From Citrobacter sp. FP75 (GTDB taxonomy: Bacteria; Pseudomonadota; Gammaproteobacteria; Enterobacterales; Enterobacteriaceae): a DNA stretch of 64,000 nucleotides. How positions within the stretch are numbered: the first letter of the stretch is position 1; every line of letters starts with the position of its first letter. Of this stretch, positions 20,203 to 31,397 are shown one piece after another. The stretch is from positions 1,240,001 to 1,304,000 of the forward strand of contig NZ_JAFDOE010000001.1 in NCBI RefSeq assembly GCF_018342065.1. Reading direction: 5' to 3'. Below the pieces are notes generated by a model that made no database searches, was not told the DNA's origin, and saw nothing but the letters and a program-made list of their open reading frames with translations. A program made the position numbers and the translations under genes.

Positions 20203-20297
20203 CCCTGTTGCCACCAGCGCCGACGTTGTCGGCGTTTTCATTTCATTTAACTTTTCTGAATCATTTCAGCACAATGGGATAAAGAGATATTGCTTAA

Positions 20298-21332
<1,035 letters not shown>

Positions 21333-21378
21333 CAACAACGTTTTTTACCACCTTTTGGGAGTGAAAACGCTTAAAATT

Positions 21379-21392
21379 TTGAGCGAGGTCAA
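21379..21392 (+). promoter_or_regulatory. FNR box of the fnrS promoter
   Basis: TTGAGCGAGGTCAA is centred about 41-42 bp before the fnrS 5' end, the classical class II activating position. It explains anaerobic induction of fnrS. Confidence 0.8.
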
Positions 21393-21426
21393 TAAACCAT
21401 CTACCCATTCGGGGCAATATCTCTCT

Positions 21427-21549
21427 CGCAGGTGAATGCAACGTCAAGCGATGGGCGTTGCGCTCCATATTGTCTTACTTCCTTTTTTGAATTACTGCAT
21501 AGCACAATTGATTCGTACGACGCCGACTTAGATTAGTCGGCTTTTTTTT
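21427..21549 (+). ncRNA. fnrS: FnrS small RNA
   Basis: About 122 nt and almost identical to E. coli FnrS as I remember it, including the 5' segment GCAGGTGAATGCAACGTC used in target pairing and the Rho-independent end (GCCGACT...AGTCGGC plus T8 at about 21542-21549). It is an Hfq-dependent RNA made without oxygen that represses aerobic metabolism genes such as sodB, maeA, gpmA and folE. It lies between zntB and dbpA, as in E. coli. Confidence 0.95.
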
Positions 21550-21606
21550 GCCTGCAGGAAATCAGCGTCTACCCTAAAAGAGTCAACCTGAATGACTGGA
21601 GGGGAT

Positions 21607-21789
21607 ATGACCTGTCTAATGCTATTGCTGCAGTTGCCCACATTCAACACCGACTCTGTACCAACCGACCCGGTACCCATTCCCGACCCGATCCCCCGTC
21701 CGCAGCCGATGCCGGATCCTCCACCGGATGAAGAACCGATTAAAATGTCGCATCGCAGGCGCAGATCTGCGAGGATACGCGCCTGCTGA
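21607..21789 (+). CDS. ynaL: Small proline-rich protein (YnaL-like)
   Basis: 60 residues from ATG 21607, which has an excellent GGAGGGG just upstream; the ATG at 21592 lacks one. The sequence is dominated by Pro and Asp (PDPIPRPQPMPDPPPDEEP) and ends in a basic RRRRSARIRAC tail. It resembles the small E. coli ORF between fnrS and dbpA that I recall as ynaL. Function unknown. The strong ribosome-binding site argues that it is translated. Confidence 0.65.
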   Translation: MTCLMLLLQLPTFNTDSVPTDPVPIPDPIPRPQPMPDPPPDEEPIKMSHRRRRSARIRAC

Positions 21790-21817
21790 TTGTGAGTTTT
21801 TACCGCGAGATTAAACT

Positions 21818-23191
21818 GTGACCGCTTTTTCTACCCTGAATGTTTTACCTGCTGCTCAACTCGAGAATCTTAACGAGCTGGGTTATCTTGAAATGACGCC
21901 TGTTCAGGCCGCTGCGCTGCCAGCTATCCTGGCAGGAAAAGATGTTCGCGTGCAGGCAAAAACCGGCAGTGGCAAAACGGCCGCGTTTGGTCTTGGGCTG
22001 TTACAGCACATTGATGCCGCGCTGTTCCAGACGCAGTCGCTGGTCCTGTGCCCCACGCGTGAACTTGCCGACCAGGTGGCTGGCGAACTGCGTCGCTTAG
22101 CGCGTTTTCTACCGAACACCAAGATTTTAACCTTGTGCGGTGGGCAACCGTTCGGCGCACAACGTGATTCTCTGCAGCATGCGCCGCATATTATTGTCGC
22201 CACGCCAGGCCGCTTGCTCGACCATTTGCAAAAAGGCACCGTCTCGCTGGAAGCCCTGAATACGCTGGTAATGGACGAAGCCGATCGCATGCTGGACATG
22301 GGTTTTAGCGATGCTATTGATGACGTGATCCGTTTTGCGCCTGCATCACGCCAAACATTACTGTTTTCGGCAACCTGGCCGGAAGCCATTGCCGCGATCA
22401 GTGGCCGTGTGCAGCAAAATCCGTTAACCATCGAAATCGATACGGTTGATGCGCTGCCAGCAATTGAACAACAGTTTTTTGAAACGTCCACACACGGCAA
22501 AATTTCACTGTTGCAAAAGTTGCTTAGCCAGCATCAGCCCGCATCGTGCGTTGTCTTCTGTAACACCAAAAAGGATTGCCAGGCCGTGTGCGATGCGCTG
22601 AATGCTGCGGGGCAAAGTGCGCTGTCATTGCATGGCGATCTGGAGCAGCGCGATCGCGATCAGACGCTGGTCCGTTTTGCTAACGGTAGCGCGCGCGTGC
22701 TGGTGGCAACCGATGTTGCGGCGCGTGGTCTTGATATTAAATCGCTCGAACTGGTGGTGAACTACGAACTGGCATGGGATCCGGAAGTACATGTACACCG
22801 TATTGGACGCACTGCGCGAGCAGGCAATAGCGGTCTGGCGATCAGCTTCTGTGCGCCAGAAGAGGCCCAGCGAGCTAATATTCTTTCTGAAATGTTGCAA
22901 TTAAAGCTGAACTGGCTGCCTGCGCCAGGCAACGGTCCGGTCGTGCCGCTTGAGGCCGAAATGGCGACGCTGTGCATTGATGGCGGTAAAAAAGCAAAAA
23001 TGCGTCCGGGCGATGTTCTGGGTGCATTGACCGGTGATATTGGTCTGGATGGGGCCGACATCGGTAAGATTGCCGTACATCCGGCGCATGTTTACGTGGC
23101 GGTTCGTCAGTCTGTTGCGCATAAAGCGTGGAAGCAGCTACAAAGCGGTAAGATTAAAGGTAAAACCTGTCGGGTTCGCCTGTTGAAATAA
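21818..23191 (+). CDS. dbpA: DbpA, DEAD-box RNA helicase acting on 23S rRNA
   Basis: 457 residues with a GTG start at 21818, as the conserved N-terminus (MTAFSTLNVLP) requires. Helicase motifs: AKTGSGKT (Walker A, about 47-54), PTRELA, VMDEADRML, SATWPEAI, ATDVAARGLDI and HRIGRTARAG. The C-terminal RNA-recognition domain, which binds hairpin 92 of 23S rRNA, covers about the last 75 residues (LCIDGGKKAKMRPGDVLGAL onward). Role: assembly of the 50S subunit. Confidence 0.97.
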   Translation: MTAFSTLNVLPAAQLENLNELGYLEMTPVQAAALPAILAGKDVRVQAKTGSGKTAAFGLGLLQHIDAALFQTQSLVLCPTRELADQVAGELRRLARFLPNTKILTLCGGQPFGAQRDSLQHAPHIIVATPGRLLDHLQKGTVSLEALNTLVMDEADRMLDMGFSDAIDDVIRFAPASRQTLLFSATWPEAIAAISGRVQQNPLTIEIDTVDALPAIEQQFFETSTHGKISLLQKLLSQHQPASCVVFCNTKKDCQAVCDALNAAGQSALSLHGDLEQRDRDQTLVRFANGSARVLVATDVAARGLDIKSLELVVNYELAWDPEVHVHRIGRTARAGNSGLAISFCAPEEAQRANILSEMLQLKLNWLPAPGNGPVVPLEAEMATLCIDGGKKAKMRPGDVLGALTGDIGLDGADIGKIAVHPAHVYVAVRQSVAHKAWKQLQSGKIKGKTCRVRLLK

Positions 23192-23200
23192 ATGCCAGTT

Positions 23201-23268
23201 GGAGTGCCTGTTGGCGCTCCGCTGATCTGGCCTACAGGCGCTTAAGCGCGGTGTAGGCCATCCGGCAT
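23201..23268. repeat. Hairpin and REP-like element after dbpA
   Basis: The hairpin GGAGTGCC/GGCGCTCC (23201-23220) is followed by a larger inverted repeat GGCCTACA/TGTAGGCC (23229-23259) and GCCATCCGGCA, the signature of enterobacterial REP/BIME elements. It lies between convergent dbpA and ttcA. Confidence 0.7.
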
Positions 23269-23276
23269 TATCTGGA

Positions 23277-24212
23277 TTACTTCACTTCCACCACGTTCAG
23301 ACGTAACTCATCCAGTTGGGTATCATCTTCTTCTGGCTGCCAGCCTGCAGGTTGCAGCGGGATCTCTTCGCGATCGAACGCTAAGTCGCCGCCGTCCACG
23401 ACTTCTGAACCGTGCTTGATACCTTTAAAGTCGAACAGATTGATATCGCTAAGATGTGAAGGCACCACGTTCTGCATCGCGCTGAACATGGTTTCAATAC
23501 GACCCGGGTAGCGTTTGTCCCAGTCACGCAGCATGTCGGCAATTACCTGACGTTGCAGGTTCGGCTGTGAACCGCACAGGTTACACGGAATAATCGGGTA
23601 GCCTTTGGCTTCGGCAAAACGCTCGATGTCCTTCTCGCGGCAATAGGCCAGCGGACGAATGACGATATGCTTACCGTCATCGCTCATCAACTTCGGCGGC
23701 ATGCCTTTCATTTTTCCGCCGTAGAACATGTTTAAAAACAGCGTTTGCAGGATATCGTCGCGATGATGTCCCAGCGCAATTTTCGTGGCGCCGAGCTCGG
23801 TTGCTGTGCGGTACAGAATGCCGCGACGCAGACGGGAGCAGAGAGAGCAAGTGGTTTTCCCCTCCGGGATTTTGTCTTTGACGATCCCGTAGGTGTTCTC
23901 TTCGACAATTTTGTACTCAACGCCCAGCTGTTCCAGATACTCCGGTAAAATATGCTCCGGGAATCCAGGCTGTTTCTGATCCAGGTTAACCGCGATCAGA
24001 GAAAAACTGATCGGGGCGCTTTGCTGCAAGTTGCGCAGGATCTCCAGCATGGTGTAGCTGTCTTTCCCACCGGAAAGGCACACCATAATGCGATCGCCAT
24101 CTTCAATCATGTTGAAGTCGGCAATCGCTTCGCCCACGTTACGGCGCAGACGCTTTTGTAATTTGTTCAGATTGTATTGTTCTTTCTTGCTAATATCTTG
24201 ATTTTGCGACAT
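23277..24212 (-). CDS. ttcA: TtcA, tRNA 2-thiocytidine(32) synthetase
   Basis: 311 residues, full length. PP-loop SGGKDS at 47-52, CxxC motifs CSLC and CNLC, and the HHRDDILQT motif. It adenylates and thiolates cytidine 32 of certain tRNAs using a labile [4Fe-4S] cluster. In E. coli K-12 this gene is the attachment site of the Rac prophage; here it is uninterrupted and uspF follows directly. Confidence 0.97.
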   Translation of the reverse strand: MSQNQDISKKEQYNLNKLQKRLRRNVGEAIADFNMIEDGDRIMVCLSGGKDSYTMLEILRNLQQSAPISFSLIAVNLDQKQPGFPEHILPEYLEQLGVEYKIVEENTYGIVKDKIPEGKTTCSLCSRLRRGILYRTATELGATKIALGHHRDDILQTLFLNMFYGGKMKGMPPKLMSDDGKHIVIRPLAYCREKDIERFAEAKGYPIIPCNLCGSQPNLQRQVIADMLRDWDKRYPGRIETMFSAMQNVVPSHLSDINLFDFKGIKHGSEVVDGGDLAFDREEIPLQPAGWQPEEDDTQLDELRLNVVEVK

Positions 24213-24378
24213 TTAATAGAGGCTCAATTCATAGTGTGGCATCAGAAGAGTATGCATCACGCCGGATTGTCCGGCAAAAGAAGTCTGATATAAAAACTGT
24301 GGCGTGTATGGTACGGATAAGCGGGAAAAATGTCAGCACATTTAGGTCAGGAATCGCGGGGGAAAAGAGGGATAAATG

Positions 24379-24402
24379 AAAAGCCCGCAGCGATGTGCGG
24401 GC
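24379..24402 (-). terminator. Rho-independent terminator of uspF
   Basis: On the minus strand, arms GCCCGCA and TGCGGGC flank a six-base loop and are followed by TTTTC, nine bases after the uspF stop codon. Confidence 0.8.
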
Positions 24403-24410
24403 CTGACTGC

Positions 24411-24857
<447 letters not shown>

Positions 24858-24926
24858 TTAAGTATCCTCCTAAAGCTTACCGCGTAATGGCACTTTATGT
24901 ACAATGACAAAGATCACATTTTGGCA

Positions 24927-25139
24927 TCACTTTATTTTAATTTCAGGGAACTTGCCTTTTATAACGCCATCGTAAAATCGGCCTTTAGAGACCACAGTAA
25001 GGAAATCACGAAAAATACGTGCCGGAACAGGATGGTATTGCAGGGGTTGCAGATGGTGAAAACGAATTTCTAGCGTGCTGGAGGATTCGTCATAACCGAC
25101 GGATGCAATACGAGATGATTTGACGGGGTGATGATTCAT
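24927..25139 (-). CDS. KTSC-domain small protein
   Basis: 70 residues with the pattern SSRIASVGYDESSSTLEIRF...Y..VPARIFRDFL, the layout of the KTSC domain (short proteins with a roughly 60-residue fold linked to RNA or lysyl-tRNA synthetase contexts). No catalytic residue is evident. AGGATACC precedes the start. Family call moderately firm; function unknown. Confidence 0.7.
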   Translation of the reverse strand: MNHHPVKSSRIASVGYDESSSTLEIRFHHLQPLQYHPVPARIFRDFLTVVSKGRFYDGVIKGKFPEIKIK

Positions 25140-25261
25140 TGCAGGTATCCTCTACCACAGACTTTAATGCAAGATATCATCTATCAGCGGGATGTTTTAA
25201 CGCAACAGATATAATGTTTTGATCTACATAAAACGGAATTGTGATACGGGGAAACGGGAGT

Positions 25262-25283
25262 AGCCCGCTGTTTCCAGCGGGCT
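25262..25283 (-). terminator. Hairpin after ompN
   Basis: Arms AGCCCGCTG and CAGCGGGCT with a TTTC loop sit just past the ompN stop. The T tract is poor, so its efficiency is uncertain. Confidence 0.6.
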
Positions 25284-25289
25284 GACAGA

Positions 25290-26423
25290 TTAGAACTGGT
25301 AAACCATACCCAGTGCTACAACGTCATCGGTAGAGATGTCATTTTGGGTGTAGAAGTCTTTGTCTTCATCCAGCAGGTTGATTTTGTAGTCAACGTAGGT
25401 AGAGAAGTTTTTGTTGAAGTAGTAAGTCGCACCTACAGAGGCATATTTAACCAGATCCTGGTCGCCATCAGATCCGTTTACACCCAGATCCTTGCCTTTA
25501 GACATCAGGAAAGAAACTTCCGGACGCAGGCCAAAATCGAACTGGTATTGCGCGGTCACTTCAAAGTTCTGAGTTTTGTTGGCAATAGTGTTATCACTGC
25601 CGTCTGAGCCACCGTAAGGGGTCATATTACGGGTTTCGGAGTACATGGTTGCCAGATAGATGTTGTTCGCATCATATTTCAGACCAGCAGTCCAGGCATC
25701 AGCTTTGTCGCCACCAGCGGTAGAATGATTAACCTGCTCATTTGTACGGTCAGAAGAGGTGTATGCTGCACCGAAGCTTACGCCCATACCTAAGTCATAG
25801 GTAGAGGAGATACCGAAGCCGTCACCGTTGGAGTTCTTCATGTTACGATCGGCGCCACCGTTGTTAGTGCCTTCCTGCTCTGGTGACTGATTTTCGTTCG
25901 TGCCCTGGTACTGCAGAGCCACGTTCAGACCGTTAACCAGACCGAAGAAATCGGTATTACGGTAGGTGGCTACGCCGTTAGCACGACCGGTCATGAAGTT
26001 GTCTGCTTTGGTGTAGGAGTCGCCGCCGAATTCCGGCAGCATATCGGTCCACGCTTCAACGTCGTACAGTACGCCGTAGTTACGACCGTAGTCGAATGAA
26101 CCGTAATCGCCAACTTTAATACCCGCGAAAGCCAGACGCGTCCAGGAATCGCCTTTGTCACCTTCGGTGCCGTTAGCCTGAATCTGATATTCCCACTGGC
26201 CATAGCCAGTAATCATATCGTTAACCTGAGTTTCGCCTTTGAAGCCCATACGCATATAAGTCTGATCGCCATCACTGTTAGCGTCATCAGAAAAATAACG
26301 CAAGCCATCAACTTTACCGTAAAGGTCTAATTTATTGCCGTCTTTATTATAAATTTCAGCAGCGTGAGTAGCGCCTGCAGCTAACAGGGCAGGAATTACG
26401 AGAGCCAGTACTTTTCTGTTCAT
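25290..26423 (-). CDS. ompN: OmpN, OmpC-family general porin
   Basis: 377 residues. The signal peptide is 21 residues ending ATHA, and the mature protein starts [20 protein letters not shown]. It has the 16-strand barrel pattern, the loop-3 PEFGGDS constriction motif and a terminal Phe for Bam recognition. It forms a trimeric diffusion pore in the outer membrane. The neighbouring micC and nifJ, and internal stretches such as [20 protein letters not shown], identify it as OmpN rather than OmpC. The long upstream region to micC (26424-26650) is AT-rich and regulatory. Confidence 0.93.
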   Translation of the reverse strand: MNRKVLALVIPALLAAGATHAAEIYNKDGNKLDLYGKVDGLRYFSDDANSDGDQTYMRMGFKGETQVNDMITGYGQWEYQIQANGTEGDKGDSWTRLAFAGIKVGDYGSFDYGRNYGVLYDVEAWTDMLPEFGGDSYTKADNFMTGRANGVATYRNTDFFGLVNGLNVALQYQGTNENQSPEQEGTNNGGADRNMKNSNGDGFGISSTYDLGMGVSFGAAYTSSDRTNEQVNHSTAGGDKADAWTAGLKYDANNIYLATMYSETRNMTPYGGSDGSDNTIANKTQNFEVTAQYQFDFGLRPEVSFLMSKGKDLGVNGSDGDQDLVKYASVGATYYFNKNFSTYVDYKINLLDEDKDFYTQNDISTDDVVALGMVYQF

Positions 26424-26650
26424 TGAAATAATCCTTTAGTTTTTATATTTACCTGCAACTACCCATGTAGGGTGTTAAAGCATGCTAAAGGAGAAGTTCC
26501 GTAAAGAGATAAATATCAATTGTTACGCCTTAAGTAAAACCTTAAGCAAATAATTCTATGGAAATAGTGATAATTATGGTGAATGGATTGGTTGTTAGAT
26601 ATATAAAATAAAAATTATACAAGTTAATTTCGTTGAGATATTCTGCGCGG

Positions 26651-26759
26651 GTTATATGCCTTTATTGTCACTTCTTGTTTTTCGTTGGGGTATTCGTCTC
26701 AGGACTGATTAGCCAGCGAATAAATTGACAAGCCCGAACAACTGTTCGGGCTTTTTTTT
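26651..26759 (+). ncRNA. micC: MicC small RNA
   Basis: 109 nt. The 5' end, GTTATATGCCTTTATTGTCA, is the same as the E. coli MicC segment that pairs with the ompC leader, and the 3' terminator AGCCCGAACAACTGTTCGGGCT plus T run is kept. The middle part differs from E. coli. It represses ompC translation with Hfq. It is transcribed away from ompN, as in E. coli. Confidence 0.93.
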
Positions 26760-26787
26760 ATCCTCGGTTAATACTTAACGACACGTA

Positions 26788-29700
26788 TTAATCGGTACTG
26801 CTTTTTTCTGCTTTCCCTGCCAGTTGCGCCAGGAAGTCATAGCGTTTTTGCAAATCAGCGGTCGCATCCTTCCACAATTGCTCAGCTACTTCCGGCTGCT
26901 GTGCGTTCAGGCGACGGAAGCGCTGCTCGTTCATCAATGTCTCAGCCAGCGCGTCTGACGGTGGGCGAGAGTCCAGAGCCAGCGGGAGTTTACCTTCGTC
27001 AGCGCGACGCGGATCAAAGCGATACAGTGGCCAGAATCCGGTGGCGGTGAGCTGGCGCATCTGATCGTGGCTCAGGGCGAGATCGTAGCCGTGCTCTTCG
27101 CAAGGACTGTAGGCAATAATCAGCGATGGGCCAGGGTAAGACTCCGCTTCCTGAATCGCTTTCACCGTCTGGTTCAACTGGGCTCCCAGTGAGATCTGCG
27201 CGACGTAAACATGACCGTACATCATCATACTGACGCCAAGATCTTTGCGCGCTTTTCGCTTACCGTGTTCGCCAAATTTAGTGACGGCACCGAGCGGTGT
27301 CGCTTTTGATGCCTGTCCGCCGGTGTTGGAATAACACTGGGTATCCAGCACCAGAATGTTGACGTTCTCGGTCAGGCTCAGGACGTGATCCAACCCGCCA
27401 AAGCCAATATCGTAAGCCCAGCCATCGCCGCCAATCAGCCAGATTGACTTCTCAACCAGCGCGTCGGCATCGGTTAATAACTGCTGTGCACCGTCAACAC
27501 CTTGCAGATGCTGGCGCAGTGCCGCGACCTGCTCGCGACGAACCTCTGGGGTAGCTTCTGCGTGCAGGGCGTCATTCAGTTCTGCCGGGATCTTATCGGC
27601 AAACTGTTCCAGCAGACGCATGACGCGTACGCGATGTTGATCCACCGTCAGGCGGAAGCCCAGACCAAACTCGGCGTTATCTTCAAACAGTGAGTTTGCC
27701 CACGCAGGCCCGCGACCATTGGCGTCGGTGGTATACGGTGTTGAAGGCAGGTTACCGCCATAAATCGACGAACACCCGGTCGCATTAGCGATCAGCATAC
27801 GGTCGCCATATAACTGGGTGAGCAATTTGATATACGGCGTTTCACCACAACCCGAACAGGCGCCGGAATATTCAAACAGCGGAGTAATCAACTGGGAGGT
27901 ACGAATATCAATACGTTCCAGTTTAGTGCGATCAATCTCCGGCAGATTGAGGAAGAAGTCATAGTTCACTTTTTCTTCTTCAACATGCTCAAGGCGGGAC
28001 ATCATATTGATGGCCTTGATTTCTGGATTCTGTCTGTCTTTCGCCGGGCAGACTTCGACGCACAGATTACAGCCGGTGCAATCCTCAGGCGCAACCTGTA
28101 GAACATATTTCTGACCGCGCATATCGCGTGATTTTACATCCAGAGAATGCAGGCTGGCAGGGGCGTTTTCCATTGCTTCAGGGGAAACCACTTTGGCACG
28201 GATAGCCGAGTGCGGGCAGGCGGCAACGCAGTGGTTACACTGCGTACAAAGCTCTTCTTTCCAGATTGGGATCTCTTCGGCGATATTGCGTTTTTCCCAA
28301 CGCGTAGTGCCCATCGGCCAGGTGCCGTCTGGCGGCAGCGCTGAGACGGGGAGGGCGTCGCCCAGACCTGCAAGCATCGCTGCGGTGACGGTTTTCACGA
28401 AATCAGGCGCAGCATCAGAAACCACTGGCGGACGGTTGGCGCTGTGCGGATCAACCGGCTGGAGTGCCACTTCGGCGACCGACTCACGCGCCAGGGCCAG
28501 CGCCTGCCAGTTACGTTCAACCAGATCCTGACCTTTGCTGCTGTAGCTTTTGGCGATTGCACCTTGTAGTTCCGCCAGGGCGCTGTCGCCGGGTAGAATT
28601 TGCGTCAGGTGGAAGAACGCCATCTGCATCACGGTGTTGATGCGTGCTGCGAGACCGCATTCGCGGGCAATTTTCGCAGCATTGATCACGTAGAATCGCG
28701 CTTTCTTCTGGTTCAGAACCGCCTGAACTTCCTGTGGCAGGCGCGACCACACTTCATCCACGCTGTACGGCGTATTGAGCAGGAAGATGCCGCCAGGTTT
28801 CAGGCGTTCTGCCATTTGATATTTATCGATAAACTGCAGCTGATGGCAGCCGACAAAATCTGCCTGCGAAACCAGATACGCCGAACGAATAGGCTGCTCG
28901 CTGACGCGCAGGTGGGAAACCGTCAGCCCACCGGCTTTTTTCGAGTCATAGACGAAATAGCCCTGCGCATACCACGGTGTAGAGTTACCGATAATCTTGA
29001 TATTGTTTTTGGTGGCCGACACGCTACCGTCACTACCCAGCCCGTAAAACAGGGCTTCGAGCTTAGCGGTGCCGGGCAGGGTGTTTTCCGGCAGCGGCAG
29101 AGACAGATTGGTAACATCATCATAGATACCGACCGTGAAACGTGGTTTAGGCTTAGCGCAATTCAGTTCGTTAAACACCGCCATCACACAGTCCGGGCCA
29201 AACTCTTTCGAGGAAAGGCCATAGCGCCCACCAATGACGCGCGGTAACGTTTCACGCTCACCGCAGTTAAACGCTTCGGCCAGCGAGGTCATGACATCCA
29301 GATACAACGGCTCAGCCTGTGCGCCAGGCTCTTTGGTGCGATCCAGAACGGCAATACTGCGTGCTGTGTCTGGTAATGCCTGCAGTAAATGTCGGGCAGA
29401 GAACGGGCGGAACAGGCGCACTTTCAGGACGCCGACTTTTTCGCCGCGGGTCAGTAACTCTTCCACGACTTCTTCACAGGTGCCAATAGCGGAACCCATT
29501 AAAATAATGACGCGTTCCGCCTGTGGATGACCATAGTATTCAAACGGTTGGTACTGGCGGCCTGTCGCCGCAGCGAAATCGTTCATCGCCTGTTCGACGT
29601 TTTCGTAAACCGCGTTGTACCACGGGTTAGTGGCTTCGCGTGACTGGAAGTAGGTATCCGGGTTCGCCGAGGTCCCGCGAATAACCGGATGCTCCGGATT

Positions 29701-30312
29701 CAGCGCGCGCGCGCGATGGGCATCAATTTCCCCCTGCGGCATCAGCCCGAGGATGGTGTCATCGGCCAGCGGCACGATTTTATTGATTTCATGCGAGGTG
29801 CGGAAACCATCAAAGAAATGAATAAAAGGGACGCGGCTTTTCAGCGTGGCGATGTGCGAAATCAGAGCGAAATCCTGCGCTTCCTGAACGCTGCTGGCAC
29901 ACAGCATGGCACAACCGGTCTGACGAACGGCCATTACGTCGGAATGATCGCCAAAGATCGATAGCGCGTGGGTAGCGATGGTGCGTGCAGCAACGTGCAA
30001 TACAAACGGTGTCAGCTGACCGGCCAGTTTGTACAGCGTCGGGATCATCAGCAATAAACCCTGCGATGAGGTAAACGACGTAGAGAGCGCACCGGTTTGC
30101 AACGCACCGTGAACGGTCGCTATTGCGCCACCTTCCGACTGCATTTCCACGACGCGTGGGGTATCACCCCAGACGTTTTTTAACCCGTTACCGGCCCAGG
30201 CATCAGCCTGCTCTGCCATCGTCGAACTTGGCGTAATCGGGTAGATGGCGATAACCTCGCTGGTACGAAATGCTACCGAAGCAACCGCACCATTACCGTC
30301 AATTGTGATCAT
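26788..30312 (-). CDS. nifJ: Pyruvate:flavodoxin/ferredoxin oxidoreductase
   Basis: 1174 residues, single-chain PFOR type (E. coli YdbK). Order: N-terminal pyruvate-binding domain (YPITPSSTMAEQAD), two ferredoxin-type clusters CTQCNHCVAACP and CTGCNLCVEVCP (about 690-750), a further CSGCGE ligand set, and the thiamine-diphosphate site GDGWAYDIGFGG. It oxidises pyruvate with CoA to acetyl-CoA and CO2, passing electrons to flavodoxin or ferredoxin. E. coli uses it in oxidative stress and anaerobiosis. Gene ybdK/ydbK is the K-12 name; nifJ is the common symbol. Confidence 0.95.
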   Translation of the reverse strand: MITIDGNGAVASVAFRTSEVIAIYPITPSSTMAEQADAWAGNGLKNVWGDTPRVVEMQSEGGAIATVHGALQTGALSTSFTSSQGLLLMIPTLYKLAGQLTPFVLHVAARTIATHALSIFGDHSDVMAVRQTGCAMLCASSVQEAQDFALISHIATLKSRVPFIHFFDGFRTSHEINKIVPLADDTILGLMPQGEIDAHRARALNPEHPVIRGTSANPDTYFQSREATNPWYNAVYENVEQAMNDFAAATGRQYQPFEYYGHPQAERVIILMGSAIGTCEEVVEELLTRGEKVGVLKVRLFRPFSARHLLQALPDTARSIAVLDRTKEPGAQAEPLYLDVMTSLAEAFNCGERETLPRVIGGRYGLSSKEFGPDCVMAVFNELNCAKPKPRFTVGIYDDVTNLSLPLPENTLPGTAKLEALFYGLGSDGSVSATKNNIKIIGNSTPWYAQGYFVYDSKKAGGLTVSHLRVSEQPIRSAYLVSQADFVGCHQLQFIDKYQMAERLKPGGIFLLNTPYSVDEVWSRLPQEVQAVLNQKKARFYVINAAKIARECGLAARINTVMQMAFFHLTQILPGDSALAELQGAIAKSYSSKGQDLVERNWQALALARESVAEVALQPVDPHSANRPPVVSDAAPDFVKTVTAAMLAGLGDALPVSALPPDGTWPMGTTRWEKRNIAEEIPIWKEELCTQCNHCVAACPHSAIRAKVVSPEAMENAPASLHSLDVKSRDMRGQKYVLQVAPEDCTGCNLCVEVCPAKDRQNPEIKAINMMSRLEHVEEEKVNYDFFLNLPEIDRTKLERIDIRTSQLITPLFEYSGACSGCGETPYIKLLTQLYGDRMLIANATGCSSIYGGNLPSTPYTTDANGRGPAWANSLFEDNAEFGLGFRLTVDQHRVRVMRLLEQFADKIPAELNDALHAEATPEVRREQVAALRQHLQGVDGAQQLLTDADALVEKSIWLIGGDGWAYDIGFGGLDHVLSLTENVNILVLDTQCYSNTGGQASKATPLGAVTKFGEHGKRKARKDLGVSMMMYGHVYVAQISLGAQLNQTVKAIQEAESYPGPSLIIAYSPCEEHGYDLALSHDQMRQLTATGFWPLYRFDPRRADEGKLPLALDSRPPSDALAETLMNEQRFRRLNAQQPEVAEQLWKDATADLQKRYDFLAQLAGKAEKSSTD

Positions 30313-30585
30313 ACTGACACCCTTACATTGCGCAAAAAGAGGGACTCGCCAAATTATGCAAGTCCTGTAGTTATCCTTTTATTTTAGCAAAAGCCCAACA
30401 TGCTCATTTTCGCTTTTGTGTCCTGGGAATAACCAGAATGAATGTTTTGATCAAAGGAGCGGGCAAAAAATTGCCAGAAAATGTAAACAGGGCGCATAAA
30501 TGCGCATCTTGCCTCTCGACGTCAGTGTTTCTGCTGCCTATTATTTATGGCTGTGTCGTTGGGTTAATTTTCAGAGGGGAGTGAG
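30313..30585. other. Divergent promoter region nifJ/ydbJ
   Basis: A 273-bp gap without a gene, holding the nifJ promoter (leftwards) and the ydbJ promoter. AGAGGGGAGTG at 30573-30583 is a good ribosome-binding site for ydbJ. Confidence 0.5.
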
Positions 30586-30852
30586 ATGCGCGCAGCGTTT
30601 TGGGTAGGGTGTGCCGCGTTATTATTATCGGCTTGTAGCAGTGAACCCGTTCAGCAGGCAACGGCCGCGCACGTCGCGCCTGGCATGAAGGCCGCAATGT
30701 CCAGTACTGGTGAAGCTAATTGCGCCATGATTGGCGGTTCGCTCTCTGTTGCTCGTCAACTGGATGGTTCAGCCATCGGGCTGTGTGCACTACCCAACGG
30801 CAAACGCTGCAGTGAGCAGTCGCTTGCCGCCGGAAGTTGTGGAAGCTATTAA
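30586..30852 (+). CDS. ydbJ: YdbJ, DUF333 lipoprotein
   Basis: 88 residues, nearly identical to E. coli YdbJ. It has a lipoprotein signal with lipobox LSAC (lipidated Cys at about 17). The DUF333 core NCAMIGGSLSVARQLDGSAIGLCALPNG has cysteines likely to pair in the periplasm. It converges with hslJ, 13 bp between the stops. Function unknown. Confidence 0.9.
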   Translation: MRAAFWVGCAALLLSACSSEPVQQATAAHVAPGMKAAMSSTGEANCAMIGGSLSVARQLDGSAIGLCALPNGKRCSEQSLAAGSCGSY

Positions 30853-30865
30853 GCCACTACGTTTA

Positions 30866-31285
30866 CTACATTAAGTCTGCCAGTTTATACGTCAGCGTTT
30901 GCTCTGCTGTCGCCAGTGTTAACTGATCAGCAGTCAGATCTACCTGTGCGCCTTGCTTAAACATGTCGCTGACGATCCCGTCGAGCGCGTTAAGCTGTGG
31001 ATCGGCGCACATCATACGAGTCATCGCCATATCTTTTACCTTCAACTCGCCGTCTGACAGCTTGCCCTGACCGTGGAATTGATTGCACATCTTTCCCGAT
31101 ACCGTCATGTTTTCGCCAAAACTCAATTCGGGTGGGTTGTTGGCGACAGTAACGGGTTTACCATTCACGCTCTGCAAAACGAAACGGTGATGCTGTAACT
31201 GTTCGCGGTTAACGGAAACTTTTCCATTGCTCACACAACCAGCCATCAGCATGCTGAGCGCAATCAACGTGACAACTTTCTTCAT
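30866..31285 (-). CDS. hslJ: HslJ, META-domain heat-shock lipoprotein
   Basis: 139 residues. Lipobox LMAGC with Cys at 17, then a META domain with SVNGKPV and MTRMMC. In E. coli the gene is heat-inducible and affects novobiocin resistance. It lies downstream of ldhA on the same strand (112 bp), an arrangement kept from E. coli. Confidence 0.92.
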   Translation of the reverse strand: MKKVVTLIALSMLMAGCVSNGKVSVNREQLQHHRFVLQSVNGKPVTVANNPPELSFGENMTVSGKMCNQFHGQGKLSDGELKVKDMAMTRMMCADPQLNALDGIVSDMFKQGAQVDLTADQLTLATAEQTLTYKLADLM

Positions 31286-31397
31286 TTAATTTCTCTACGT
31301 TCGTGACGGGGATACATTCAATATAATAATAATACTGACTGTTTTATCATCGGTGATTATCTGAAAATGCTCCCCAGAAGCCAGGGGAGCACAGATA

